Of a stretch of DNA of 64,000 nucleotides, positions 54,640-64,000 are shown one piece after another. The notes below the pieces were generated by a model that was not told the origin of the DNA, made no database searches, and saw only the letters and a program-made list of their open reading frames with translations. The number at the start of each line of letters is the position of its first letter. The stretch's first letter is position 1. The position numbers were made by a program, and so were the translations under genes. Origin of the DNA: Candidatus Desulfaltia sp. (GTDB taxonomy: Bacteria; Desulfobacterota; Desulfobacteria; Desulfobacterales; ETH-SRB1); assembly GCA_030656555.1 (NCBI GenBank), contig JAUSPN010000045.1, forward strand, positions 1-64,000. The letters are read 5' to 3'.

Positions 54640-55419
54640 TTATTGATTTTTTTCTGACAAAAAAATGTCTATTGCCTTGCTTATTGCCTTCGCAAATTCA
54701 GACAAAATTTGTGTGTCACACAACTTTTTCTCTTCACCCGGGTTGCTTATGTATCCGATTTCAATAAGTATGGCAGGCATATCCGCCCCTGACAGCACTA
54801 CAAGCGGCACCCCTTCTATCCCGGTTTCCATATGTTTTATCATGTCATTAATATGGGTTTGTGTTAATTTAGCCAGAGCTCTGCTTCTCGTTATATGCCT
54901 TTTTTGAATATCATCCCAGGTTGTCGGATCGTTGTCTGGGCTATAAGTCTCTGATGTTGCGCCGTTAAAAGTTATATCAGTATCCGACATTTCTTTGAAA
55001 TAATATACGGTTATTCCACTTGCTTTATGAAGAAAACTTCCACCAACATGTATGCTGACAAACAGGTCTGCTCCCATATGGTTTGCAACGGCAGTTCTGT
55101 CCGGTATGCTAAGCAGATAATCATCTGTCCTGGTTAAAGACGTTCTGTACTTACTCCCAAGTTCGTCTGCAATCATTTTGGCAAGATTTAGAGTTATTGT
55201 CTTTTCAAACGTTCCGTCCGCTCCCCGGGCGCCTTTGTCATGCCCCCCATGTCCAGGGTCTAAAACAATAATCTTCTTTTCGCCGTAAAATAAATCAAGC
55301 TCTGCATTTCCATTGGTCGCTATAAAGCATATAGACATTAACAAACAGATTATTAAAGCAAATAATGGTTTCATCTGATTTGGTATAATAATATTAAAGA
55401 TAAAAGACAAGTGAATCAA
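54640..55419 (-). CDS. N-acetylmuramoyl-L-alanine amidase (AmiC-like)
   Basis: IVLDPGHGGHDKGARG, SLTRTDDYLLSIPDRTAVAN, FVSIHVG, LIEIGYISNPGEEKKL. Confidence 0.92.
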   Translation of the reverse strand: MIHLSFIFNIIIPNQMKPLFALIICLLMSICFIATNGNAELDLFYGEKKIIVLDPGHGGHDKGARGADGTFEKTITLNLAKMIADELGSKYRTSLTRTDDYLLSIPDRTAVANHMGADLFVSIHVGGSFLHKASGITVYYFKEMSDTDITFNGATSETYSPDNDPTTWDDIQKRHITRSRALAKLTQTHINDMIKHMETGIEGVPLVVLSGADMPAILIEIGYISNPGEEKKLCDTQILSEFAKAISKAIDIFLSEKNQ

Positions 55420-55546
55420 TTTTGCCTTGACACATATATGATGAATTCGTAAAAAGTCAAATTCTTCATATATTGTTTGATAATATTTTTATGATTATAT
55501 ATATTATTAAATTAAGGATTTTGCAACCGGCTTTAATCTATAACAT

Positions 55547-55732
55547 GGGTTAAGCGGTTCAACGTTCACGGTTCCCGGTTGAAAAGCCCTAACTCACTGT
55601 TAAGAAAAGGATAACGCGGCAATAGGAACGCATATTATGTTTCACCCAATGGGTGAAAGAGACTAATCTGAGCATTGTGTGTTATAAAATTAAGGATGTC
55701 AGTGGTCTATAACCTTTGAACCTTGAACCCTG
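55547..55732 (-). repeat. Dispersed intergenic repeat, copy B (inverted relative to copy A)
   Basis: Reverse complement reads agggttcaaggttcaaaggttatag..ccttaattttataacacacaatgctcagattagtctctttcacccattgggtgaaac.. Confidence 0.8.
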
Positions 55733-55752
55733 AAAATGGAACCGATCCCTTA

Positions 55753-55839
55753 GCGAGAGTGGCGGAATTGGTAGACGCACTGGACTTAGGATCCAGCTCT
55801 GGAAGCAGAATGGGAGTTCAAGTCTCCCCTCTCGCACCA
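55753..55839 (+). tRNA. tRNA-Leu(TAG), CCA encoded
   Basis: gcgagagtggcggaattggtagacgcactggacttaggatccagctctggaagcagaatgggagttcaagtctcccctctcgcacca; anticodon TAG. Confidence 0.95.
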
Positions 55840-55867
55840 GTTAAAAATAAAATGAGAAAGGAAAATT

Positions 55868-57205
55868 ATGCAAGTTACCGTAGAAGATATTAACAGTGTA
55901 AAAAAGAAACTTCATATTGAAATCCCAAATGATGTGGTTGTCAAGGAACTTGACCAAGCGTATAAAAACCTCAAAAAAACCGCAAAAATAAAAGGTTATC
56001 GCCCAGGCAAAACGCCCCGCTCGGTTCTGGAGAGATTATTTAAAAAAGATGTGCATTCAGATGTATCATCTAAATTACTTCAGGACTCATTAATTAATAC
56101 AATCAAGGAAAAAGATCTTAAGGTTATTGGAACCCCGAAAATTGATCCACCTGAACTTAATGCAAAAGAACCTTATAAATATGATGCAATAGTCGAGGTA
56201 CAACCGGAAATTGATGAACTCGATTTTAAAGGGTTAAAACTCAAAAAGACTCTGTACAGAGTAAGTGATGAAGAAATGTCTGTGCAACTCAAGATGCTGC
56301 AGAAAAATATGGCTCAGAAAAAGACTGTCGAAGAAGCTCGGCCGGTTCAAAAAGGGGATTTTGCCCTCATAGATTATGAAGGTTTTAAAGATGGAAAACC
56401 ATTTGTCGAGACCCAAAAGACGGAAAACTTTACATTAAAGGTCGGTGATAGTCAAATTTTCAAGGGATTTGATGAACAACTGATCGGAATGAAGCCTGGT
56501 GAAAATAAGGAGATAAATATACATTTCCCTGAAGACTATTTTAATAAGGAACTGGCCAGTCTTGATATAAACTTTCATGTTAAACTCAATGAAATCAGAG
56601 AAGAGATACTCCCTGAAATAAACGATGAATTTGCTAAGAATTTCGGTAAATATGAAACATTGGATCAACTGAAAAATGCAATTTCTGATAACCTGAAGCA
56701 GGGGTATGAAAAAAGAACCGAGCATGAGATTAACGAACAGATCTTTACGGCACTGATAGCAAAAAAGGGGTTTGAAGTGCCGGATACAATGGTTGAATAT
56801 GAGCTAAACGGTATCATGTCAGACATTGAAAGGTCTTTTGCTCACAGCAATACCTCAATGGAAGATCTGGGCCTTTCGAAAGAAAAGCTTTCAGAAAAAT
56901 ATCAGGATACGGCAATAAAACAGGTTAAGCGACATTTAATATTAAACAAGTTGATTGAGCAGGAAAACCTGACCCTTTCTGATGAAGAAATTAATAACGG
57001 CTTCGAGGATATGTCCAAAGTTTTTAATAAACCGCTTGAAGAAATAAGCAACTTTTATAAACAGAACGAGGACAATCTGGAATTATTTAAAAATACACTC
57101 CTTGAAAAAAAATCAATTAAGCTTATTATTGAAAATAGCATTATTGAAAATGTTGAACCGGAAGCTGAGCAGGAAAAAGATGAACCTAAGGACGAGGCTA
57201 ATTAA
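55868..57205 (+). CDS. tig: Trigger factor
   Basis: VKKKLHIEIPNDVVVKELDQAYKNLKKTAKIKGYRPGKTPRSVLERLF; upstream of clpP-clpX-lon. Confidence 0.96.
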   Translation: MQVTVEDINSVKKKLHIEIPNDVVVKELDQAYKNLKKTAKIKGYRPGKTPRSVLERLFKKDVHSDVSSKLLQDSLINTIKEKDLKVIGTPKIDPPELNAKEPYKYDAIVEVQPEIDELDFKGLKLKKTLYRVSDEEMSVQLKMLQKNMAQKKTVEEARPVQKGDFALIDYEGFKDGKPFVETQKTENFTLKVGDSQIFKGFDEQLIGMKPGENKEINIHFPEDYFNKELASLDINFHVKLNEIREEILPEINDEFAKNFGKYETLDQLKNAISDNLKQGYEKRTEHEINEQIFTALIAKKGFEVPDTMVEYELNGIMSDIERSFAHSNTSMEDLGLSKEKLSEKYQDTAIKQVKRHLILNKLIEQENLTLSDEEINNGFEDMSKVFNKPLEEISNFYKQNEDNLELFKNTLLEKKSIKLIIENSIIENVEPEAEQEKDEPKDEAN

Positions 57206-57267
57206 ACGTCTCGAAATTTCTACAAATGTAAGCAAAGCGAACTAAGTTTTTTGAAAGGAGAATGTTC

Positions 57268-57885
57268 ATGCCGTTAATACCGATGGTTATAGAACAGACC
57301 AGCAGAGGGGAGCGGGCATATGATATTTATTCAAGGCTTCTCAAGGATAGAATAATTTTTCTCGGCTCTCCGATGAATGATGAAATTGCAAATCTTTTAA
57401 TAGCCCAGCTACTGTTTCTTGAATCTGAAGATCCTGAAAAGGATATAAATTTTTATATTAATTCACCGGGCGGAGTTGTAACAGCGGGCCTTGCTGTATA
57501 TGACACAATGCAATATATTAAACCTGCTATTGCCACGGTATGTATTGGCCAGGCCGCCAGCATGGGGGCACTTTTACTCGCCGCAGGCTCAAAAGGGAAA
57601 CGATATTCTCTTCCCAACTCGAGGATTTTGATCCACCAGCCAATGGGCGGATTCCAGGGACAAGCATCTGATATTGCTATACAGGCCAAAGAAATACTTC
57701 GCATGAAAGATACCTTAAATAATATACTGATGTTTCACACAAACAAGGACTTAGAGCAAATAGGCATTGATACCGACCGCGATTTTTTTATGTCCGGTGA
57801 ACAAGCAAAAGAATATGGAATCATAGATCACGTGATCACCAACAGGGATGATTTTGATCAAATAAAAAAGACGGGGGAGGCGTAA
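57268..57885 (+). CDS. clpP: ATP-dependent Clp protease proteolytic subunit
   Basis: [61 protein letters not shown]. Confidence 0.97.
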   Translation: MPLIPMVIEQTSRGERAYDIYSRLLKDRIIFLGSPMNDEIANLLIAQLLFLESEDPEKDINFYINSPGGVVTAGLAVYDTMQYIKPAIATVCIGQAASMGALLLAAGSKGKRYSLPNSRILIHQPMGGFQGQASDIAIQAKEILRMKDTLNNILMFHTNKDLEQIGIDTDRDFFMSGEQAKEYGIIDHVITNRDDFDQIKKTGEA

Positions 57886-57886
57886 A

Positions 57887-59131
57887 ATGGCAAAAAAAGG
57901 GGATTCAAACAACAATCTCTTCTGCTCGTTTTGCGGTAAAAAACAGGCTGAGGTTGCAAAGTTAATTGCAGGACCCGCAGTCTATATATGCGATGAATGC
58001 ATACGATTGTGCAGCGAAATAATCGCTGAAGAAACTGAAAAAAAGAGGACCGACATTGAGCAAAACTTTACTCCAAAAGAGATTAAAGCCATGCTTGACG
58101 ATTATGTGATTGAACAGGACAGGGCAAAAAAAATCCTCGCCGTCGCTGTCTATAACCATTACAAAAGGCTTTATACCAAAGTTACTGTGGGAGATGTTGA
58201 AATACAAAAAAGCAACATCCTGATTATTGGGCCAACCGGATGTGGCAAGACCCTGCTGGCTCAAACCCTTGCCAGGTTTTTAAATGTCCCGTTTACAATA
58301 GCTGATGCTACAAGTCTGACGGAAGCCGGCTATGTTGGTGAAGATGTTGAAAACATCATACTTTCTTTGCTCCAGAATGCCAATTATGATGTGAAAAGAG
58401 CGGAACGCGGCATTGTTTATATTGATGAAATTGATAAGATTGCGCTTAAATCGGACAACCCTTCCATTACACGGGATGTTTCAGGTGAAGGGGTTCAGCA
58501 GGCATTATTAAAAATCATTGAAGGAACTATCGCCAGTGTGCCTCCCAAAGGAGGAAGAAAGCATCCTCAGCAGGATTTTCTCAAGGTCGATACCTCTAAT
58601 ATTCTTTTTATTTGCGGAGGAACTTTTAACAGTCTCGAAAAGATAATTCAGCGGCGTTTAGGATCCAAAATTATGGGCTTTAGCGCCAACATCAGCAAAC
58701 AAAAGGATAAAAAAATCGGTGAAACCCTGCAGATGGTTCAACCTGAAGACCTGATCAAGTATGGGTTGATTCCTGAATTTCTCGGTCGCCTGCCTGTTAT
58801 AACAACTCTTGACGAACTGGATGAATCTTCCTTAATTAAAGTGTTGCTGGAGCCTGCAAACGCCCTGATCAAGCAGTTTAAAAAGCTTTTTGAAATTGAG
58901 GGTGTAACCCTGAGATTTACAGACAGCGCTCTTTCAGCTGTTGCAAAGGAGGGTTTGAAGCAAAAATCAGGAGCTCGAGGGCTTAGATCTGTTCTGGAAA
59001 ATTGCCTGTTGGACATAATGTATGAAATTCCTTCCATCAAAGACGTAAAAGAATGTGTTGTTGGTGAAGATGTAATTTTAAACAAGGAAGAGCCTATTCT
59101 TCTGTATGAACAAACAAAAAAACGGGCTTAA
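57887..59131 (+). CDS. clpX: ATP-dependent Clp protease ATP-binding subunit ClpX
   Basis: Zn finger [56 protein letters not shown]. Confidence 0.97.
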   Translation: MAKKGDSNNNLFCSFCGKKQAEVAKLIAGPAVYICDECIRLCSEIIAEETEKKRTDIEQNFTPKEIKAMLDDYVIEQDRAKKILAVAVYNHYKRLYTKVTVGDVEIQKSNILIIGPTGCGKTLLAQTLARFLNVPFTIADATSLTEAGYVGEDVENIILSLLQNANYDVKRAERGIVYIDEIDKIALKSDNPSITRDVSGEGVQQALLKIIEGTIASVPPKGGRKHPQQDFLKVDTSNILFICGGTFNSLEKIIQRRLGSKIMGFSANISKQKDKKIGETLQMVQPEDLIKYGLIPEFLGRLPVITTLDELDESSLIKVLLEPANALIKQFKKLFEIEGVTLRFTDSALSAVAKEGLKQKSGARGLRSVLENCLLDIMYEIPSIKDVKECVVGEDVILNKEEPILLYEQTKKRA

Positions 59132-59143
59132 GCATAAAAATTT

Positions 59144-61591
59144 ATGATTAATTTAAAAAAAACATTAAAAGATGATGAACCAGTGTCGTCAAGGTTAATT
59201 CTCCCCCTGTTGCCTCTGAGAGATATTGTGGTCTTTCCCCACATGGTTGCACCGCTATTTGTTGGACGCGCAAAGTCTGTACAGGCCCTTTTCGATGCAA
59301 TGAATCGCGATAAAAAGGTTTTTCTTGCCACCCAGGAAAAGATGGACATTGACAATCCTCGCCCACAAGATATTTCTTCAATCGGCGCCATTGGAGATGT
59401 ACTTCAACTTCTCAGACTGCCTGATGGCACGGTAAAAGCATTGGTTGAGGGACAATCCAGGGCCCGTATTGTTCGTTTTATTAAAAATGAAGACTTTTTC
59501 CTTGTAGAAATAGAACCTATCATTGAATCTGAAATATCAACTCCTGAGAGCGTGGCTCTGAACAGAGCCGTTATTCAAAGTTTTGAAGAATATGCCAAAT
59601 TAAATAAGAGCATTTCAAAAAATCTGGTGGATAATGCCGCTTCCATTTCTGACATTTCACAGTTAGCCGATACCTTGGCAACCCATTTTTCTTTTAAAAT
59701 GAAGGATAAACAGCGTTTACTGGAAACAACATCACCCTCAAAACGGCTTTCCCTTCTCCTGGACCTTATAAAGATGGAAATAGATATCTTCGGGATGGAT
59801 CAAAAGATAAAGAAACGGGTTAAGAAACAGATGGAAAAGACCCAGAAGAGCTATTATCTGAATGAACAGATGCGCGCTATTAAAAAGGAGATGGGAACTG
59901 ACGAAGGCGCTGTTGATGAGTTGCAGGAGCTTGAAACGCAGATTAAACGAAAAAGAATGTCAAAAGAGGCTGCAGGCAAAGCCAGACAGGAATTTAGAAA
60001 GCTCAAGATGATGACTCCGATGTCTGCCGAAGCAACTGTTGTTCGAAACTATATTGAATGGATAATCAGCCTCCCCTGGTTCGAACAAAGCAAAGTGCGT
60101 AATGACATCGAAGAGGCTGAAAAAATTTTAAACGAGGATCATTACGGGCTGAAAAAGCCCAAGGAACGTATACTGGAATATTTAGCCGTTCAATCGCTGG
60201 TCAAAAAGATAAGGGGGCCCATACTATGCTTTGTCGGGCCACCAGGCGTTGGAAAGACTTCGCTGGCAAAATCTGTTGCAAGGGCTACAGGAAGAAAATT
60301 TGTACGCCTTTCTCTTGGCGGTGTGAGAGATGAGGCTGAAATACGCGGACACAGGCGTACTTATATCGGCGCTATGCCCGGAAAAATAATTCAGTCATTA
60401 AAAAAGACTGGTGTGAACAATCCGGTCTTTTGTCTTGATGAAGTTGATAAAATGAGTATGGACTTCAGGGGTGACCCTTCTGCCGCACTTCTCGAGGTGC
60501 TTGATCCTGAGCAAAACTTCAGCTTCAACGATCACTATCTTGATATGGATTATGATCTTTCAGACATACTTTTTATAACCACAGCCAATACTTTGCCGGA
60601 TATACCGCTTCCATTGCAGGACAGGATGGAAATAATACGCCTTGCAGGCTATACCGAATATGAAAAATATAATATTGCCAAAGAGTTTCTTGTTAAAAAA
60701 CAGTTTAAAATGAATGGACTTGAAGATAAGGATGTTAAATTTTCCAAAAATTCGATCCTTTATATTGTGCAGCGATATACACGTGAATCGGGTGTCAGAA
60801 ATCTCGAGCGTGAGATATCTTCTATCTGCCGGAAGATTGCGCGCGAATTTGTAAAAAATAAAAACCGCAACACACATAATATTACAATAAAGTCGGTTGA
60901 AAAACATTTAGGGCCGCCCCCGTTCAAACATGGTCAGCTTGAGGATAAGGATCAGATCGGCATTGTTACAGGACTTGCCTGGACGCAGGTAGGAGGAGAG
61001 CTCCTTTGCATTGAGACCCTGATTATGCCGGGAAAAGGAGATCTTATCATGACCGGCAAATTAGGCGATGTCATGAAAGAATCCGCCCAGGCAGCAGTAA
61101 GTTATATCCGTTCACGCGCTGACAGCCTTATGATTGACAATAAGTTTTATAAAAAATGCGATATCCATATACATGTTCCAGAAGGAGCCATTCCCAAGGA
61201 TGGACCTTCAGCGGGCATTTCAATATGCACATCTATTGTGTCAGCCCTTATTAGAAAACCAGTATATCGTGATATCGCCATGACCGGTGAAATAACCCTG
61301 CGTGGCCGTATTCTTCCCATAGGAGGGTTAAAGGAAAAAATTCTAGCCGCTCATAGAGGAGGTATTAAAAAGGTTATTATCCCAAAAGAAAACGAAAAAG
61401 ATATCAAAGATATACCCCACTCTATATTAAAACAGATAGAAATTATATTAATAGAAAACATGGATGATGTACTATCCAATGCCTTAATACTTAATAAGGG
61501 TGATACCCTGTTTAAAAAGGATTATATATCTTATCAGATAATGCCCGAAAATCCGCCCGAAAAACCAGAGGGCAGGTCAGCTTTAATTTAG
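59144..61591 (+). CDS. lon: ATP-dependent Lon protease
   Basis: [89 protein letters not shown] catalytic Ser. Confidence 0.97.
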   Translation: MINLKKTLKDDEPVSSRLILPLLPLRDIVVFPHMVAPLFVGRAKSVQALFDAMNRDKKVFLATQEKMDIDNPRPQDISSIGAIGDVLQLLRLPDGTVKALVEGQSRARIVRFIKNEDFFLVEIEPIIESEISTPESVALNRAVIQSFEEYAKLNKSISKNLVDNAASISDISQLADTLATHFSFKMKDKQRLLETTSPSKRLSLLLDLIKMEIDIFGMDQKIKKRVKKQMEKTQKSYYLNEQMRAIKKEMGTDEGAVDELQELETQIKRKRMSKEAAGKARQEFRKLKMMTPMSAEATVVRNYIEWIISLPWFEQSKVRNDIEEAEKILNEDHYGLKKPKERILEYLAVQSLVKKIRGPILCFVGPPGVGKTSLAKSVARATGRKFVRLSLGGVRDEAEIRGHRRTYIGAMPGKIIQSLKKTGVNNPVFCLDEVDKMSMDFRGDPSAALLEVLDPEQNFSFNDHYLDMDYDLSDILFITTANTLPDIPLPLQDRMEIIRLAGYTEYEKYNIAKEFLVKKQFKMNGLEDKDVKFSKNSILYIVQRYTRESGVRNLEREISSICRKIAREFVKNKNRNTHNITIKSVEKHLGPPPFKHGQLEDKDQIGIVTGLAWTQVGGELLCIETLIMPGKGDLIMTGKLGDVMKESAQAAVSYIRSRADSLMIDNKFYKKCDIHIHVPEGAIPKDGPSAGISICTSIVSALIRKPVYRDIAMTGEITLRGRILPIGGLKEKILAAHRGGIKKVIIPKENEKDIKDIPHSILKQIEIILIENMDDVLSNALILNKGDTLFKKDYISYQIMPENPPEKPEGRSALI

Positions 61592-61692
61592 GTTTAATCT
61601 TGACATTATTTTATTATATTGTTAGCAGTATTTTTTCTCGACGAGAAAACCACATGTCGGGAATCTTTAAAAGGTTTCAAGGTGTCTCATAA

Positions 61693-61768
61693 GGGCGGGT
61701 AGCTCAGTTGGGAGAGCATCGGCCTTACAAGCCGAGGGTCACAGGTTCAAGCCCTGTTCCGCCTACCA
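61693..61768 (+). tRNA. tRNA-Val(TAC), CCA encoded
   Basis: gggcgggtagctcagttgggagagcatcggccttacaagccgagggtcacaggttcaagccctgttccgcctacca. Confidence 0.95.
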
Positions 61769-61843
61769 CAAATGGCCTATAGCCATTTACCTGTAGCCAA
61801 TAGCTATTAGCTGTTAGCTGATGACAAAAGCAAAGCTTTTCTT

Positions 61844-61920
<77 letters not shown>

Positions 61921-61955
61921 TTTTAAACCTGCCGCTTATTTTATCTTATTGACCA

Positions 61956-63311
61956 ATGAAAAAAATCCTAAACCCCGAAGAAATTATTAATTCACATATC
62001 ATAACCCCTGGAACAAGGATCTATTGCTCCGGCAATGCTGCAACTCCCCAGTTTTTGTTGAAATATATCTGTGAAGATACATCCATTAAAGATATTGAAA
62101 TGTTGGGCGTGCTTCTTCTTGGAGAAATAGACGAGTTGTTCAGTGAAGAAACCTGTTCGAGAATCACTCATAGGGTTATCTTTAATGGTCCACATTCAAG
62201 GCAAGCTGTAAACAACGGATGGGCAAAGTACCAGTTGCTCCACCTGTCAGACATACCCAGACAGTTAAAAGGATACCTGAAACCTGATATGGTTTTCGTG
62301 TCTGTCAGTGGTCCAGACAACGGGGGAAATTTCAGCTTGGGAACATCGGTCGAGGGTGTACTCGCTGCGGTTCAAATCGCAAAAGAGAATAACGGGATAG
62401 TAATTGCGGAAAGAAATGCGAGAATGCCTTTTGTGATGGGCTCAACAATTCACGAAAAAGTTATCGATTACCTTGTCGATTGTGATTACGATCTGCCCAT
62501 AAGCCCGGTGAAAAAACCGGACGACCGGTCAAAAAGGATCGCTGATCTGATCGCTCAATTGTACATCCATGATGGAAGCACTTTGCAGTATGGAATCGGT
62601 GAGGTACCAGAAGCAGTTACAAATTCGATTATTGATAAAGGCGTTAAGGATTTAGGGATCAGGACGGAGTTGTTTGCAGATGCCATGGTAAAACTTGTTG
62701 AAAAGGGGATTGTAACAAACAAGTACACAAATAACCATTTTTCAATCGCCACACTTTTTTTATCTGGAAACCGTGGTGGGTATAACTGGTTTGACTATAA
62801 CAGCTCCGTGCAAAGCAGGCCTTCAGACCAGACGAACAGCATCCTGAACATTGCCAATCAGCCGAAAATGGTGGCGGTAAACAGTGCCATCGGTGTTGAC
62901 CTGCATGGCAATATATGGGCGGACTCGCTGTATGCCAGACAGATATACAGCGGCGTTGGTGGACAATCCGATTTCTTGAGGGGAGCCTATTTGTCCAATG
63001 GAGGCATTCCGATAATCGCTATGAAATCAACCACACGAAAAGGTGTGTCCAAGATTATGGATCAGTGTCCTAAAGGGATCACGACCACGGCTATTGCCGC
63101 CGACCCGGTTATTATTGTTACCGAATATGGAGCTTTTGATCCCAGAGGATTAAGTATTACCGAGCATGCTATCGGGATTGCCCATCTGGCGGAACCTGAA
63201 ACCAAAGAGAAATTGCTGAAAGATATTTTTGACCGGGGTGTTTTTCTCAAGCCATCAAAAAGATTCCAAAAAGACAAGCCAAAGGGGTTTTTCCCTTACG
63301 AAAGACTTTAA
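61956..63311 (+). CDS. Acetyl-CoA hydrolase/transferase family protein
   Basis: TPGTRIYCSGNAATPQFLLKYI, LQYGIGEVPEAVTNSI, GVGGQSDFLRGAYLSNGGIPIIAMKST, VTEYGAFDPRGLSITEHAIGIAHLA. Confidence 0.9.
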   Translation: MKKILNPEEIINSHIITPGTRIYCSGNAATPQFLLKYICEDTSIKDIEMLGVLLLGEIDELFSEETCSRITHRVIFNGPHSRQAVNNGWAKYQLLHLSDIPRQLKGYLKPDMVFVSVSGPDNGGNFSLGTSVEGVLAAVQIAKENNGIVIAERNARMPFVMGSTIHEKVIDYLVDCDYDLPISPVKKPDDRSKRIADLIAQLYIHDGSTLQYGIGEVPEAVTNSIIDKGVKDLGIRTELFADAMVKLVEKGIVTNKYTNNHFSIATLFLSGNRGGYNWFDYNSSVQSRPSDQTNSILNIANQPKMVAVNSAIGVDLHGNIWADSLYARQIYSGVGGQSDFLRGAYLSNGGIPIIAMKSTTRKGVSKIMDQCPKGITTTAIAADPVIIVTEYGAFDPRGLSITEHAIGIAHLAEPETKEKLLKDIFDRGVFLKPSKRFQKDKPKGFFPYERL

Positions 63312-63338
63312 AGAGGTTGTTTTTTACAAATTTAAACA

Positions 63339-64000
63339 TTATTTGCTATCACGTACCGGTAATGCCCGGTGATAGAGCGCGATAGACTCGTAGGTCCAGC
63401 TCTGCTTGCCATTGGTAAAACGGAAGTAGGCGGCCCCGTCATTGCCCCTAAGTGATGTCCACGGAGAGCAACATGTAAGATGTATTAAAGGATTTATGCG
63501 AAGTTGATCGCCGGTTTCACAACAATCTTGAGGATATCCATCCGTATTTACATCATAAAGGCTCACTAACTCATCAATAGTCGGCAGCCGCCAGTCCGTA
63601 TAGCCTCCAGCACGGTAATTATCACAGTATCTTTTTGCATCATGCCAGGTTATATCTTCACCATTATCTCTTGCCGCCCACATGAGACCTGTTTTAGTAT
63701 CCAGCGATATCCCTTTATTACCAGCTATGAAGCTGCCTTCCCTACCGATAATTTTTCCTATTTTAAGTTCAAGTTTTCTTAGTTTGTCTCTTTCCTGCCT
63801 TCTTTGTTTTTCAAAATAGGCTTCGAGCTTTTTTGTATGTACTGAATCGGGGTAATAAGCCTTCAACCTCTCAAATGTATCTGTCGGATCGTTTGAAAAA
63901 CCCCATACAACCTGGCAATACATCGCCTCAGCAACCGTATTATCGTTTTTGCTGCTTTTTATTATATTATCGATTATTCCTTTTGCTTTTTTCCCCTTTC
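63339..64000 (-). CDS. DUF1566 (Lcl C-terminal) domain protein, 5' end beyond window
   Basis: DTKTGLMWAARDNGEDITWHDAKRYCDNYRAGGYTDWRLPTIDELVSLYD; frame stays open to the window edge upstream of the ORF-track Met at 63923. Confidence 0.75.
   Translation of the reverse strand, partial: KGKKAKGIIDNIIKSSKNDNTVAEAMYCQVVWGFSNDPTDTFERLKAYYPDSVHTKKLEAYFEKQRRQERDKLRKLELKIGKIIGREGSFIAGNKGISLDTKTGLMWAARDNGEDITWHDAKRYCDNYRAGGYTDWRLPTIDELVSLYDVNTDGYPQDCCETGDQLRINPLIHLTCCSPWTSLRGNDGAAYFRFTNGKQSWTYESIALYHRALPVRDSK

Noticed and set aside
56435-56725. Minus-strand ORF antisense to tig
   Set aside because: Shadow ORF within a housekeeping gene with no RBS or domain support.

Overview
About 64 kb of a bacterial chromosome. 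Gene content resembles an anaerobic Desulfobacterota/Desulfobacterales-like organism, but that is inference with no taxonomic search run. The left end has parA-parB, a NYN/YacP-like gene, DUF3842, cooT-like, an ispH-ubiA fusion, plsY, tRNA-Phe, rsmE, valS, nadC, a REC-GGDEF regulator and a glycerate kinase. The centre (about 15-51 kb, almost all minus strand) is a cobalamin island. It holds exbB/exbD/tonB, two cobO copies, a btuB-like receptor, two BtuCDF-type ABC transporters, most of an anaerobic corrin pathway (cbiL, cbiC, cobF-like, cbiET, cbiF, cbiG, cbiH, cbiB, cobD), a periplasmic CbiK-like chelatase next to an LbtU-like porin, a DUF71/COG2102 PP-loop gene paired with a glutaminase-less asparagine-synthase-like gene, a methionine-synthase cluster and cobT. 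I recognise five B12-riboswitch-like leaders by their conserved core words and closing helices. The right end has HD-GYP, mrp, an amidase, tRNA-Pro, tRNA-Leu, tig-clpP-clpX-lon, tRNA-Val, tRNA-Asp, an acetyl-CoA hydrolase/transferase and a partial DUF1566 gene. The observations most worth a second look are: (i) riboswitch-controlled LbtU porin + exported cobaltochelatase + ABC importer whose binding protein carries an SLH-like tail; (ii) tandem riboswitches separated by a terminator, with that riboswitch-terminator cassette recurring at three loci; (iii) CobF without CbiD in an otherwise anaerobic gene set; (iv) a MetE-like gene split by an hldD-gcvT' insert; (v) a PP-loop enzyme pair plus a decayed copy of one member beside cobO; (vi) unusual domain fusions (IspH-UbiA, TM-homocysteine methyltransferase, MerR-cyclase); (vii) several families of intergenic 'word' hairpins, one apparently inserted into a riboswitch leader. 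All product calls come from reading the translated proteins and motifs; no database search was possible.
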